Source of the DNA: an uncultured Bacteroidales bacterium | GTDB taxonomy: Bacteria > Bacteroidota > Bacteroidia > Bacteroidales > Muribaculaceae | NCBI GenBank assembly: GCA_945828175.1 | Contig: CALZQD010000110.1 | Location: 1 to 5,986 of the forward strand | DNA: 5,986 nt | Direction: 5' to 3' | Part shown: piece after piece, positions 1 to 5,437 of the stretch | Layout of the letters: the number at the start of each line of letters is the position of its first letter | Numbering within the stretch: the stretch's first letter is position 1 | Translations under genes and position numbers: made by a program | Notes under the pieces: model-generated | Databases searched by the model: none | The model's input: only the letters and a program-made list of their open reading frames with translations | Told to the model about the DNA's origin: nothing

Positions 1-46
1 TACACACTGCATATCGTCGGCAGCGTCAGATGTGTATAAGAGACAG
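1..46 (+). other. Illumina Nextera adapter and index (contamination)
   Basis: This is library-construction sequence, not genome. Bases 1-5 (TACAC) match the 3' end of the P5 primer. Bases 6-13 (ACTGCATA) match the Nextera i5 index known as S506/N506. Bases 14-27 (TCGTCGGCAGCGTC) are the read-1 overhang, and bases 28-46 are the 19-bp Tn5 mosaic end AGATGTGTATAAGAGACAG. Order and orientation are exactly those of a P5-side Nextera library molecule, so an untrimmed read was built into the contig end. Read in the frame of the following gene, bases 32-46 give the artefact peptide V/M-Y-K-R-Q. The mosaic end must not be annotated as a natural transposon end. Confidence 0.98.
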
Positions 47-1369
47 GTCTACAGCGTCATCCCCAACATGGGCGGCAAGAGCGCCCTGTCGGGCATACCC
101 GAGTTCTACGCTAACGGCCGCTTCGAGGCTTTAAATTCGCCTAACCGCGGCCGCCTCGCCGGTTTCGGCATGGCTCCCGAAGGTGTCGAGAACAACGAGG
201 TGCTCTATGAGCTCATCACCGACGCCGGCTGGACCGCCGACTCGATTGACGTGAAAGACTGGCACAACCGATATATGCAGTGCCGCTACGGCAAACAGAA
301 CGACGCCGTCGGCGACTGCTGGGATAAACTGCAGACCTCGGTCTACGCGACCCTTGTCGACAACCCCCGCTATAACTGGCAGTTCCGCCCGGGCACGATG
401 TTCAGCGGCAACGTCCACGTCAACGACGATTTCTACAAGGCTGTCGAGAGCTTTGCCTCGGCTACGCCCGAGATGAAAAAGTCGCCGCTCTTCGTCAACG
501 ACCTGGTTGAGAACACCGTGCAGTATCTCGGCGCCAAGATGGAAATCTTAGCTCAGAACTGGGAGGACGAGTTCAGTAACAACAACATCGACAAGGCCAA
601 GGAGATAGAGGCCGAGTTCGAGGCTCTCGCCCTGGGTGCCGACCGTCTGCTCTACTCGCACCCGACGTTGCGCCTCGAGAACTGGCTCGACTATGCCCGC
701 GCCAACGGCCAGACCGACAGTCTCAAAGACTACTACGAGCACAACGCCCGCCGCATCGTCACCGTCTGGACCAAGACGCCGCTCGACGACTATGCCGCCC
801 GCATCTGGTCGGGCCTCATTCGCGACTATTATCTGCCGCGCTGGAAAAACTATTTCGAGAACAAACGCAACGACCGCTACTTCGACCTCGCCGCATGGGA
901 GCTCGACTGGGTCGACGGCCACACCGGCTTGTCGTCTCAGACCGCCTACGACGATGTGCCCGCGGCCTGTCTCGCGCTTCTCGACCGTGCATCGAAAATC
1001 GCTCCGCGCCCTGTCGCAGCCGACGGCTCTCAGCGTCTCGGCGGCTGGTCGCCCTTCGACTTCAAGGACTCTGACTCGTCGACTCTCGTCTGGAACCTGC
1101 CCGCAGCCAAGGGCAAGAATCTCACCGAGGTGCGTCTGCTTCAGACCCGCGGCAACGGTGCCGTCGAGGTTGGCGACATCGCCCTCGAGATGGACGGCCT
1201 GCGCTACGACGTCACCTCGCGCACTCTCGCCGACGACGGCAGCATCTGCTATCACTTCGATGTTCCCGACAGCGCCACGGGCAACAACTCGTGCCGCCTG
1301 ACGGCCAACATCAAGCGCGCCCCCGGCAGCATGTCGCACGGCAAAGTCATGATTGTGACAAAACAGTAA
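47..1369 (+). CDS. Alpha-N-acetylglucosaminidase, GH89 (NAGLU family), 5'-truncated
   Basis: This is the C-terminal 440 residues of a family GH89 enzyme, which removes terminal alpha-N-acetylglucosamine from glycans such as heparan sulfate or mucin-type chains. The segment GFGMAPEGVENNEVLYEL aligns by eye with the human NAGLU stretch GTGMAPEGISQNEVVYSL; its Glu (codon 179-181, residue 45 of the fragment) corresponds to the nucleophile Glu446 of the human enzyme. Further down, DYYEHNARR...TVW and DYYLPRWKNYFE match the NAGLU C-terminal helical domain. The last ~110 residues (from about GGWSPF) look like an added beta-sandwich module, common on Bacteroidetes glycosidases. The N-terminal domain, most of the TIM barrel, the acid/base Glu and any signal peptide are missing because the contig ends here. 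The apparent start at base 32 (GTG) lies in adapter sequence. The real protein is probably periplasmic or surface exposed, but that cannot be seen here. Confidence 0.93.
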   Translation, partial: VYSVIPNMGGKSALSGIPEFYANGRFEALNSPNRGRLAGFGMAPEGVENNEVLYELITDAGWTADSIDVKDWHNRYMQCRYGKQNDAVGDCWDKLQTSVYATLVDNPRYNWQFRPGTMFSGNVHVNDDFYKAVESFASATPEMKKSPLFVNDLVENTVQYLGAKMEILAQNWEDEFSNNNIDKAKEIEAEFEALALGADRLLYSHPTLRLENWLDYARANGQTDSLKDYYEHNARRIVTVWTKTPLDDYAARIWSGLIRDYYLPRWKNYFENKRNDRYFDLAAWELDWVDGHTGLSSQTAYDDVPAACLALLDRASKIAPRPVAADGSQRLGGWSPFDFKDSDSSTLVWNLPAAKGKNLTEVRLLQTRGNGAVEVGDIALEMDGLRYDVTSRTLADDGSICYHFDVPDSATGNNSCRLTANIKRAPGSMSHGKVMIVTKQ

Positions 1370-1378
1370 AGTCGGTAA

Positions 1379-1406
1379 TTTGTTATTTTAATTGTAAATA
1401 GATCTG
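1379..1406 (+). promoter_or_regulatory. Candidate promoter of the toxin-antitoxin operon
   Basis: TTTG at 1379-1382 and TAGATCTG at 1399-1406 resemble the Bacteroidetes -33 and -7 elements (TTTG and TAnnTTTG, one mismatch in the latter). The 16-base gap is shorter than the usual 19-21, so the match is only moderate. It sits 23 bases upstream of the antitoxin start and within an inverted repeat, as expected for an autoregulated operon. Confidence 0.35.
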
Positions 1407-1421
1407 TAACATTCAATTAAA
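1387..1421. repeat. Inverted repeat, candidate antitoxin operator
   Basis: TTTAATTG at 1387-1394 and CAATTAAA at 1414-1421 form a perfect 8-bp inverted repeat with a 19-base spacer. It straddles the candidate -7 element and ends 8 bases before the antitoxin ATG. Type II antitoxins commonly repress their own operon through palindromic sites in this position. The arms are AT-rich, so a chance match is possible. Confidence 0.4.
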
Positions 1422-1429
1422 TCAAACAT

Positions 1430-1654
1430 ATGACACAGCTCATCGTATCTTTAGAAGACACGTCAATGCTTTCGGAAATCAAGAACGCCATCGGGCTGCT
1501 CAAAGGGGTTGCATCTGTCATAGTGTCAAAGACATCGGATATTCCCAATGAGACTACAATCAAGGCCATAGAGGAACTTGAAAACGGTAATTCTATCGTT
1601 TGCGACAGTTTTGCGGACTATCAGAAACTTGTGCGCGATGAGCTACCGGATTGA
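1430..1654 (+). CDS. Antitoxin of a YafQ-type toxin-antitoxin pair
   Basis: A 74-residue protein whose stop overlaps the start of a clear YafQ-family toxin gene, the usual antitoxin-first order. The C-terminal half (NETTIKAIEELENGN followed by the acidic SFADYQKLVRDELPD) resembles the toxin-binding tails of RelB/DinJ-type antitoxins, where an extended acidic segment wraps the toxin. The N-terminal ~33 residues (TQLIVSLED, a helix around MLSEIKNAIGLLKGV, then ASVIVS) read as strand-helix-strand and do not resemble the ribbon-helix-helix of E. coli DinJ. Hence the family is uncertain although the role is well supported by position. It should neutralise the toxin and probably represses the operon. 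The ATG follows an A/T-rich leader with no Shine-Dalgarno site. Base composition is visibly more AT-rich than the flanking glycosidase gene. Confidence 0.8.
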   Translation: MTQLIVSLEDTSMLSEIKNAIGLLKGVASVIVSKTSDIPNETTIKAIEELENGNSIVCDSFADYQKLVRDELPD

Positions 1655-1913
1655 AGTCACGAATCAATATCTCAGAGATTTAAAACTTGCCCGCAAGAGA
1701 AGTCTTGATGAAGAAAAGTTCAATCATGTTATCATGTTATTGGCGTCAGGAGAAAATTTGCCGGCTAAATATCGCGACCATAGCCTTGTCAATGACTATA
1801 AAGGATGTCGGGAATGTCATATTTCGCCCGACTGGTTGTTGATATATCGTCGAAACGATACACTGCAAATACTTTCCCTTATTCGCACAGGTACACACTC
1901 TGACTTATTCTGA
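1638..1913 (+). CDS. YafQ-family mRNA interferase toxin
   Basis: A 91-residue RelE-superfamily toxin. E. coli YafQ, its close relative, binds the ribosomal A site and cuts mRNA at in-frame Lys codons. The match runs end to end: YLRDLKLARKR versus YSKDVKLAQKR in E. coli, then RDH (His48), ECHISPDW (His61, Asp65, Trp66), LLIYR, and RTGTHSDLF at the C terminus (Arg83, His87, Phe91). These are the residues reported as important for RNA binding and catalysis in YafQ and all are present, so the toxin looks intact. I chose the ATG at 1638 rather than the in-frame ATG at 1578: it gives the family length and N terminus (MSYRIEVTNQY), and the extra 20 residues would lie wholly inside the antitoxin gene. 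The start overlaps the antitoxin end by 17 bases, implying translational coupling. The gene is AT-rich relative to its neighbours. Confidence 0.93.
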   Translation: MSYRIEVTNQYLRDLKLARKRSLDEEKFNHVIMLLASGENLPAKYRDHSLVNDYKGCRECHISPDWLLIYRRNDTLQILSLIRTGTHSDLF

Positions 1914-1959
1914 AACAAGGCATTTTGAATAGATGTTGACAAAATAAGCGTCTGATAAT

Positions 1960-1990
1960 TTTGCAGTTTGCGCAAAAGATTGTATCTTTG
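1960..1990 (+). promoter_or_regulatory. Promoter of rplS, Bacteroidetes type
   Basis: TTTG at 1960-1963 (-33) and TATCTTTG at 1983-1990 (-7) both match the Bacteroidetes primary sigma factor consensus perfectly, with a 19-base spacer. The predicted transcription start is about 1995-1998, giving a leader of roughly 72-75 bases. An inverted repeat TTTTGC/GCAAAA (1959-1964 and 1972-1977) covers the -33 element and part of the spacer. Confidence 0.85.
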
Positions 1991-2011
1991 CGGTCGATTT
2001 CGTAATCTCTG

Positions 2012-2029
2012 GCAGGACATGCAGCCTGC
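2012..2029 (+). promoter_or_regulatory. Small hairpin in the rplS leader
   Basis: GCAGG at 2012-2016 and CCTGC at 2025-2029 can form a 5-bp GC-rich stem with an 8-base loop in the 5' untranslated region of rplS. Ribosomal protein leaders often carry autoregulatory structures, but this stem is short and I recognise no known leader motif. It may be incidental. Confidence 0.25.
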
Positions 2030-2069
2030 GTATATTGCGACTAATGTTAACTTTTAAGTCAATCGAACA

Positions 2070-2420
2070 ATGGATTTAATTAAAGTTGCCGAAGAAGCAT
2101 TTGCTTGTGGCAAAGAGCATCCCCAGTTTGGCCCCGGCGATACAATCACTGTCGCTTACCGCATCAAAGAGGGTAACAAAGAGCGTATCCAGCAGTACCG
2201 CGGTGTCGTTATCCGCATCTCTGGCGAAGGCGCTAAAAAACGTTTCACCGTTCGCAAAATGAGCGACAACATCGGTGTAGAACGTATCTTCCCCATCGAA
2301 TCGCCGTTTATCGATTCAATCACAGTCAACAAATACGGTAAAGTGCGTCGCGCCAAACTTTACTATCTGCGCAACCTCACCGGCAAGAAAGCCCGCATCA
2401 AAGAGCGTCGCGTGAAGTAA
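2070..2420 (+). CDS. rplS: 50S ribosomal protein L19
   Basis: This 116-residue protein is bacterial L19, located at the interface of the large and small ribosomal subunits. Recognisable segments are the N-terminal helix ([11 protein letters not shown]), [23 protein letters not shown], the core [12 protein letters not shown] followed by [26 protein letters not shown], and the basic tail [21 protein letters not shown]. Length matches the family. The ATG at 2070 gives the canonical N terminus and follows an A-rich stretch (CGAACA) without a Shine-Dalgarno site. The gene stands alone between its own promoter and terminator, rather than in an rpsP-rimM-trmD-rplS operon as in E. coli. Confidence 0.98.
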   Translation: MDLIKVAEEAFACGKEHPQFGPGDTITVAYRIKEGNKERIQQYRGVVIRISGEGAKKRFTVRKMSDNIGVERIFPIESPFIDSITVNKYGKVRRAKLYYLRNLTGKKARIKERRVK

Positions 2421-2445
2421 ACCCAACAGTGACATTGCAAGCTAT

Positions 2446-2488
2446 AAAGCGCCCCGACAGGTCATCGACCCGCCGGGGCGCTTTGTTT
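2446..2488. terminator. Rho-independent terminator shared by rplS and the minus-strand operon
   Basis: AAAGCGCCCCG (2446-2456) pairs perfectly with CGGGGCGCTTT (2474-2484), an 11-bp GC-rich stem. The 17-base loop can add an inner GGTC/GACC stem (2460-2463 and 2467-2470). GTTT follows on the plus strand. It lies 25 bases after the rplS stop and 19 bases beyond the end of the convergent minus-strand gene, so it probably works in both directions, although the T tract is short on either strand. Confidence 0.88.
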
Positions 2489-2507
2489 CATAGCCCAAGA
2501 GGAGATG

Positions 2508-2780
2508 CTATTTTGTCATGCGGATTGAAATCTGGTTGTAGATCCAGAGCAGGGCGGCGCCGACGAGGAGCGCGACCATCTCTGAGATGATGAAGAGTCC
2601 CGGCGTCGAGACGCCGACCGCCAGTGCCGAGCCGAAGCCGCCGCAGAGGCAGCCGACTATGCCAAGCACAAAATCAAAAACGCCCAGACGCCGCGACGGC
2701 AGCAGGGCATAGGCCCCCAAAGCGATAAGCACACCCGACACACCCCAGGCGAGCCACATCCAAAGAGTCGGTGACGGCAT
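2508..2780 (-). CDS. GlsB/YeaQ/YmgE-like small membrane protein
   Basis: A 90-residue hydrophobic protein with three likely membrane spans, near residues 7-27, 33-53 and 61-82. The glycine-rich second span (DFVLGIVGCLCGGFG) and the third span ending LLVGAALLWIYNQI follow the pattern of the YeaQ/YmgE/GlsB family, formerly called transglycosylase-associated proteins. These are small stress-associated inner-membrane proteins of unknown biochemical role. Length fits the family. The start at 2780 lies only 3 bases after the stop of the upstream minus-strand gene, so the two are almost certainly one transcript and translationally coupled. The assignment rests on pattern similarity; the N-terminal third is less typical. 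Confidence 0.75.
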   Translation of the reverse strand: MPSPTLWMWLAWGVSGVLIALGAYALLPSRRLGVFDFVLGIVGCLCGGFGSALAVGVSTPGLFIISEMVALLVGAALLWIYNQISIRMTK

Positions 2781-2783
2781 GGC

Positions 2784-2954
2784 TCAGAACTTAAAGGATG
2801 AAAAATCGGGTGACGTCGGGCTCATGAAGGCGGCCACATCGGTGTCGCCGGTGAGGTCTGCCACAGTGAGCCATATTATCAGTAAGATTATGAGGAAGAT
2901 GGCGCCGATTGCTAACCAGATGTTCTGGCGGGTGCGTTTATTTTTGCGTGACAT
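2784..2954 (-). CDS. Hypothetical 56-residue single-span membrane protein
   Basis: Read on the minus strand, an ATG at 2954-2952 opens a 56-residue frame ending in TGA at 2786-2784. It starts with a basic segment (MSRKNKRTRQ), then a hydrophobic stretch IWLAIGAIFLIILLIIWLTV (residues ~12-31), then a polar, mildly acidic tail (ADLTGDTDVAAF...SPDFSSFKF). By the positive-inside rule the N terminus would be cytoplasmic and the tail periplasmic. There is no obvious cleavable signal site. I do not recognise the family. Support comes from the clean membrane-protein layout, the 3-base gap to the following membrane protein gene, the A-rich start region and the lack of a better frame here. It probably acts with, or is co-regulated with, the GlsB-like protein. 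Confidence 0.72.
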   Translation of the reverse strand: MSRKNKRTRQNIWLAIGAIFLIILLIIWLTVADLTGDTDVAAFMSPTSPDFSSFKF

Positions 2955-2978
2955 AATGTTGAATTTTTATTGTTAGAC

Positions 2979-3004
2979 ATTTTTATAAAAATAAAACAAT
3001 TGTT
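2979..3004. repeat. Two adjacent palindromes upstream of the minus-strand operon
   Basis: ATTTTTATAAAAAT (2979-2992) is a perfect 14-bp palindrome and AACAATTGTT (2995-3004) a perfect 10-bp one, separated by two bases. They sit 25-50 bases upstream of the 56-residue gene start, where its promoter or operator should be. No consensus -7/-33 pair was found on the minus strand. AT-rich palindromes arise easily by chance, so a regulatory role is only a possibility. Confidence 0.3.
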
Positions 3005-3012
3005 ACGCGCTA

Positions 3013-3034
3013 TTGTTCTGATGTTGTTCTGATG
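3013..3034. repeat. 11-bp perfect tandem duplication
   Basis: TTGTTCTGATG occurs twice head to tail (3013-3023 and 3024-3034) in the 197-base divergent region between the minus-strand operon and pta. It could be a two-copy binding site for a regulator of either operon or simply a slippage duplication. Confidence 0.6.
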
Positions 3035-3089
3035 TGCCGGCGGCGAAACTTTTTTAACGATAAAAGGCCTCGGTTTGAAGATAAAGCAG

Positions 3090-3097
3090 TAATTTTG
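3090..3097 (+). promoter_or_regulatory. Candidate -7 element of the pta-ackA promoter
   Basis: TAATTTTG matches the Bacteroidetes -7 consensus TAnnTTTG exactly, 54 bases upstream of the pta start. The nearest TTTG (3074-3077) is only 12 bases away, too close for a normal -33 element, and nothing fits at 19-21 bases. The promoter may be weak or need an activator, or the true one may differ. Confidence 0.5.
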
Positions 3098-3116
3098 TAT
3101 GATGAAAAACTATCGT

Positions 3117-3132
3117 GGCATCGACCGATGCC
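3117..3132 (+). promoter_or_regulatory. Palindrome/hairpin in the pta leader
   Basis: GGCATCG (3117-3123) and CGATGCC (3126-3132) form a near-perfect palindrome with a 2-base centre. As RNA it gives a 6-bp stem with a GACC loop, 19 bases before the pta ATG. It would lie in the untranslated leader if transcription starts near 3104. It could be an operator or an mRNA-stabilising hairpin; there is no T tract, so it is not a classic terminator. Confidence 0.45.
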
Positions 3133-3151
3133 CTAACATAAAGACATCTAT

Positions 3152-4168
3152 ATGGAACTCTTTGAAAAGCTGACCTTAAAGGCCAAAAGTTTTCCGCAGC
3201 GCATCGTCCTCCCCGAAGGCAATGAGCCGCGCACACTGACTGCTGCCGACCGCATCATCAGCGATGGCATCGCAAAGGTAATATTGATCGGAGACCCCGT
3301 CGAAATCAAGAAGATGGCCTCTGACTTAGGATTAAATAATATCTCGCAGGCCACGATAGTCAATCCGGCCGACGAGAGCGTCATCAACCGCTACGCACCC
3401 CTGTTCTTCGAGCTCCGCAAGAGCAAGGGCATCTCGATGGAAGAGGCCCGTCTGACCGCAGCCAACCCGCTCTATCTCGGCTGTCTGATGGTCAAGGCCG
3501 GTGACGCCGACGGCCAGGTCGCCGGCGCGATGAACACGACGGGCAACGTCCTGCGCGCCGCCTTCCAGGTGATAAAGACCCAGCCGGGCATCGGCGTCGT
3601 CTCGGGCGCATTCATCATGCTGCTGCCCGAAGGCTCGCCCTTCGGCACCGACGGCATCCTCGTCTTCGCCGACTGCGCCGTAGTGCCTGACCCCACGGCT
3701 CCCGAGCTCGCCCAGATAGCAGTATCGTCGGCCCAGACCGCGCGCGACATCGCCGGCATCGAACCCCGTGTGGCCATGCTGACATTCTCGACCAAGGGTT
3801 CGGCCCGCCACGAACGCGTCGACAAAGTCATCGAGGCCGCCAAAATCGCCCACGAGATGGCTCCCGGCCTCATCATCGACGGCGAGCTTCAGGCCGACGC
3901 CGCCATCGTCCCCTCGGTAGCCAACACCAAGGCCCCGGCCAGCCCGCTGAGCGGCCGTGCCAACGTGCTCGTCTTCCCCTCGCTCGAGGTCGGCAACATC
4001 GCCTACAAGCTCGTGCAGCGTTTAGGCGGCGTCCAGGCCGTCGGTCCTGTGCTCCAGGGCCTTGCCGCTCCCGTCAACGACCTATCGCGCGGCTGTTTCC
4101 CCGAAGATATCTACAAAACCATCATAATCACATGTAACCAGGCCATCGGTCTGAAATGTAAACACTAA
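3152..4168 (+). CDS. pta: Phosphate acetyltransferase
   Basis: This cytoplasmic enzyme interconverts acetyl-CoA plus phosphate and acetyl phosphate plus CoA, the first step of acetate production. At 338 residues it is the short form, comprising just the catalytic PTA_PTB domain and lacking the N-terminal DRTGG regulatory region of E. coli Pta. Family motifs are present in order: [19 protein letters not shown] (17-35), [22 protein letters not shown] (105-126, a conserved run), [16 protein letters not shown] (211-226), [16 protein letters not shown] (242-257), [20 protein letters not shown] (272-291) and [18 protein letters not shown] (298-315). Arg313 and Asp319 correspond to the catalytic Arg310 and Asp316 of the Methanosarcina thermophila enzyme. 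The ATG at 3152 gives the usual N terminus. ackA follows 6 bases after the stop, so the pair forms an operon. Confidence 0.97.
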   Translation: MELFEKLTLKAKSFPQRIVLPEGNEPRTLTAADRIISDGIAKVILIGDPVEIKKMASDLGLNNISQATIVNPADESVINRYAPLFFELRKSKGISMEEARLTAANPLYLGCLMVKAGDADGQVAGAMNTTGNVLRAAFQVIKTQPGIGVVSGAFIMLLPEGSPFGTDGILVFADCAVVPDPTAPELAQIAVSSAQTARDIAGIEPRVAMLTFSTKGSARHERVDKVIEAAKIAHEMAPGLIIDGELQADAAIVPSVANTKAPASPLSGRANVLVFPSLEVGNIAYKLVQRLGGVQAVGPVLQGLAAPVNDLSRGCFPEDIYKTIIITCNQAIGLKCKH

Positions 4169-4174
4169 TCAGTC

Positions 4175-5380
4175 ATGAAAATCCTCGTTCTCAACTCGGG
4201 CAGCAGCTCGGTAAAATATAAACTCATCGACACCGACAGCGAGGCCACCCTCGCCGAAGGCGGCGTCGAGAAAGTCGGTCTGCCCGACACCTTCCTCAAA
4301 TATAAGCGCGCCGACGGCAGCAAGGCTATCGTTGAACTCGGCTGCGCCGACCACAAAAGCTCGATCGAGACCATCCTCAAGATGCTGACCGACCCCGTCG
4401 AAGGCTGCATCAAGTCGTATGCCGAAATCGACGCCGTAGGCAACCGCGTCGTCCACGGCGGTGAGAAATTCAGCTCGAGCGTGCTCATCACCGACGAAGT
4501 CAAGGAGAAAATCCGCGAGTGCTACGACATCGCTCCCCTCCACAACCCGGCCAACATGACCGGCATCGAGGCCATCGAGGCCCTTATGCCCGGTGTGCCT
4601 CAGGTCGGTGTTTTCGACACGGCTTTCCACCAGACGATGAAGCCCGAGGCCTATATGTATGCCCTGCCTTACAAATATTATAAGGAAGACGGCGTGCGCC
4701 GCTACGGCTTCCACGGCACGAGCCACCGCTATGTCTCTCAGCGTGTCTGCGAGATTCTCGGCTGCGACATCACAAAACAGCGAATCATCACCTGCCACAT
4801 CGGCAACGGCGGCTCAATCACAGCCGTTCTCTACGGCAAGAGCGTCGACACCTCGATGGGCCTCACCCCGACCGAGGGCCTGATGATGGGCACACGCGTC
4901 GGTGACGTCGACCCGGGCGCGCTGACCTACCTGATGACCAAGCACAACCTCAGCGCCGCCGACATCCAGAAGATGATCAACAAGGAGAGCGGCGTGGCAG
5001 GCGTGTCGGGCATATCGAGCGACATGCGCGAGATCGAGGCTGCCGTCAACGCCGGCGACGAGCGCGCCAAGCTCGCCCTCGACATGTATGAGCACCGCAT
5101 CATCAAATATGTCGGCGCCTATGCAGCCGAGATGGGCGGCGTCGACATCATCGTCTTCACCGGCGGCGTCGGCGAGAATCAGACCGGCGTGCGCGAGAAT
5201 GTCTGCGCTCCCCTCGCTTTCATGGGCGTCGAAATCGACAAGGAACTCAATGCCCGCACCCGCGGCACCGAGACCGTCATCTCGACCGAAGCCTCGAAGG
5301 TCAAGGTCGTCGTCGTCCCGACCGACGAAGAGCTCGTCATCGCCCGCGACACCCGCGACATCGTCTCGAAACTGAAATAA
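4175..5380 (+). CDS. ackA: Acetate kinase
   Basis: Cytoplasmic enzyme that transfers the phosphoryl group of acetyl phosphate to ADP, giving acetate and ATP, the energy-yielding end of the Pta-AckA pathway. The 401-residue length is normal for the ASKHA-fold family. Residue numbers coincide with the well-studied Methanosarcina thermophila enzyme: Asn7 in VLNSGSSSVKY, Arg91 in NRVVHGG, His123 in PLHNPAN, Asp148 in VFDTAFHQTM, His180 in YGFHGTSH, Asn211 in HIGNGGS and Arg241 in MMGTRVGDVDPG. GGVGEN (330-335) is the adenosine-site loop, and Glu385 in PTDEEL probably equals the metal-binding Glu384. All catalytic residues are present. It starts 6 bases after pta and shares its transcript; codon use is strongly GC-rich at third positions. 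A hairpin terminator starts 20 bases after the stop. Confidence 0.98.
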   Translation: MKILVLNSGSSSVKYKLIDTDSEATLAEGGVEKVGLPDTFLKYKRADGSKAIVELGCADHKSSIETILKMLTDPVEGCIKSYAEIDAVGNRVVHGGEKFSSSVLITDEVKEKIRECYDIAPLHNPANMTGIEAIEALMPGVPQVGVFDTAFHQTMKPEAYMYALPYKYYKEDGVRRYGFHGTSHRYVSQRVCEILGCDITKQRIITCHIGNGGSITAVLYGKSVDTSMGLTPTEGLMMGTRVGDVDPGALTYLMTKHNLSAADIQKMINKESGVAGVSGISSDMREIEAAVNAGDERAKLALDMYEHRIIKYVGAYAAEMGGVDIIVFTGGVGENQTGVRENVCAPLAFMGVEIDKELNARTRGTETVISTEASKVKVVVVPTDEELVIARDTRDIVSKLK

Positions 5381-5399
5381 TCACATACATATATGATAT

Positions 5400-5437
5400 A
5401 ATATGGCGTCACGGCTTGCCGGGGCGCCATATTTTTG
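5400..5437 (+). terminator. Rho-independent terminator of pta-ackA
   Basis: AATATGGCG (5400-5408) pairs with CGCCATATT (5425-5433), a 9-bp stem with a 16-base loop, followed by a run of T ending at 5436. It lies 20 bases after the ackA stop. The loop holds the -33 element of the next promoter. Confidence 0.85.

Noticed and set aside
32..46. GTG start codon for the glycosidase at base 32
   Set aside because: It lies in the Nextera mosaic end; the five residues it adds are adapter-encoded and the gene is truncated by the contig edge.
28..46. Tn5/IS50 mosaic end as a natural mobile element
   Set aside because: It is joined to the synthetic read-1 overhang and an Illumina index, and no transposase gene is present.
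636..1301. Plus-strand 221-codon frame within the glycosidase
   Set aside because: Out-of-frame shadow with S/T/R/A/P-rich composition.
548..1339. Long minus-strand open frame opposite the glycosidase
   Set aside because: High-GC coding DNA leaves stop-poor shadow frames; the translation has a low-complexity V/A/R/G-rich make-up and no family features, while the plus frame aligns to GH89.
1370..1429. Terminator after the glycosidase gene
   Set aside because: Only AT-rich weak pairings were found, with no GC stem and T tract.
1578..1637. Upstream in-frame start for the YafQ toxin
   Set aside because: The 20 added residues fall inside the antitoxin gene and do not fit YafQ; the ATG at 1638 gives the family N terminus.
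1817..2020. Minus-strand 67-codon frame
   Set aside because: Overlaps the toxin 3' end and the clear rplS promoter; no recognisable features.
2779..2976. Plus-strand 65-codon frame
   Set aside because: Antisense to the 56-residue minus-strand gene, which has a clean membrane-protein layout and tight spacing with its neighbour; the plus translation has no coherent features.
3332..3876. Minus-strand frames opposite pta
   Set aside because: Shadows of a certain gene in GC-rich sequence.
4169..4798. Minus-strand 209-codon frame opposite ackA
   Set aside because: Shadow of ackA, whose frame is fixed by catalytic residues throughout.
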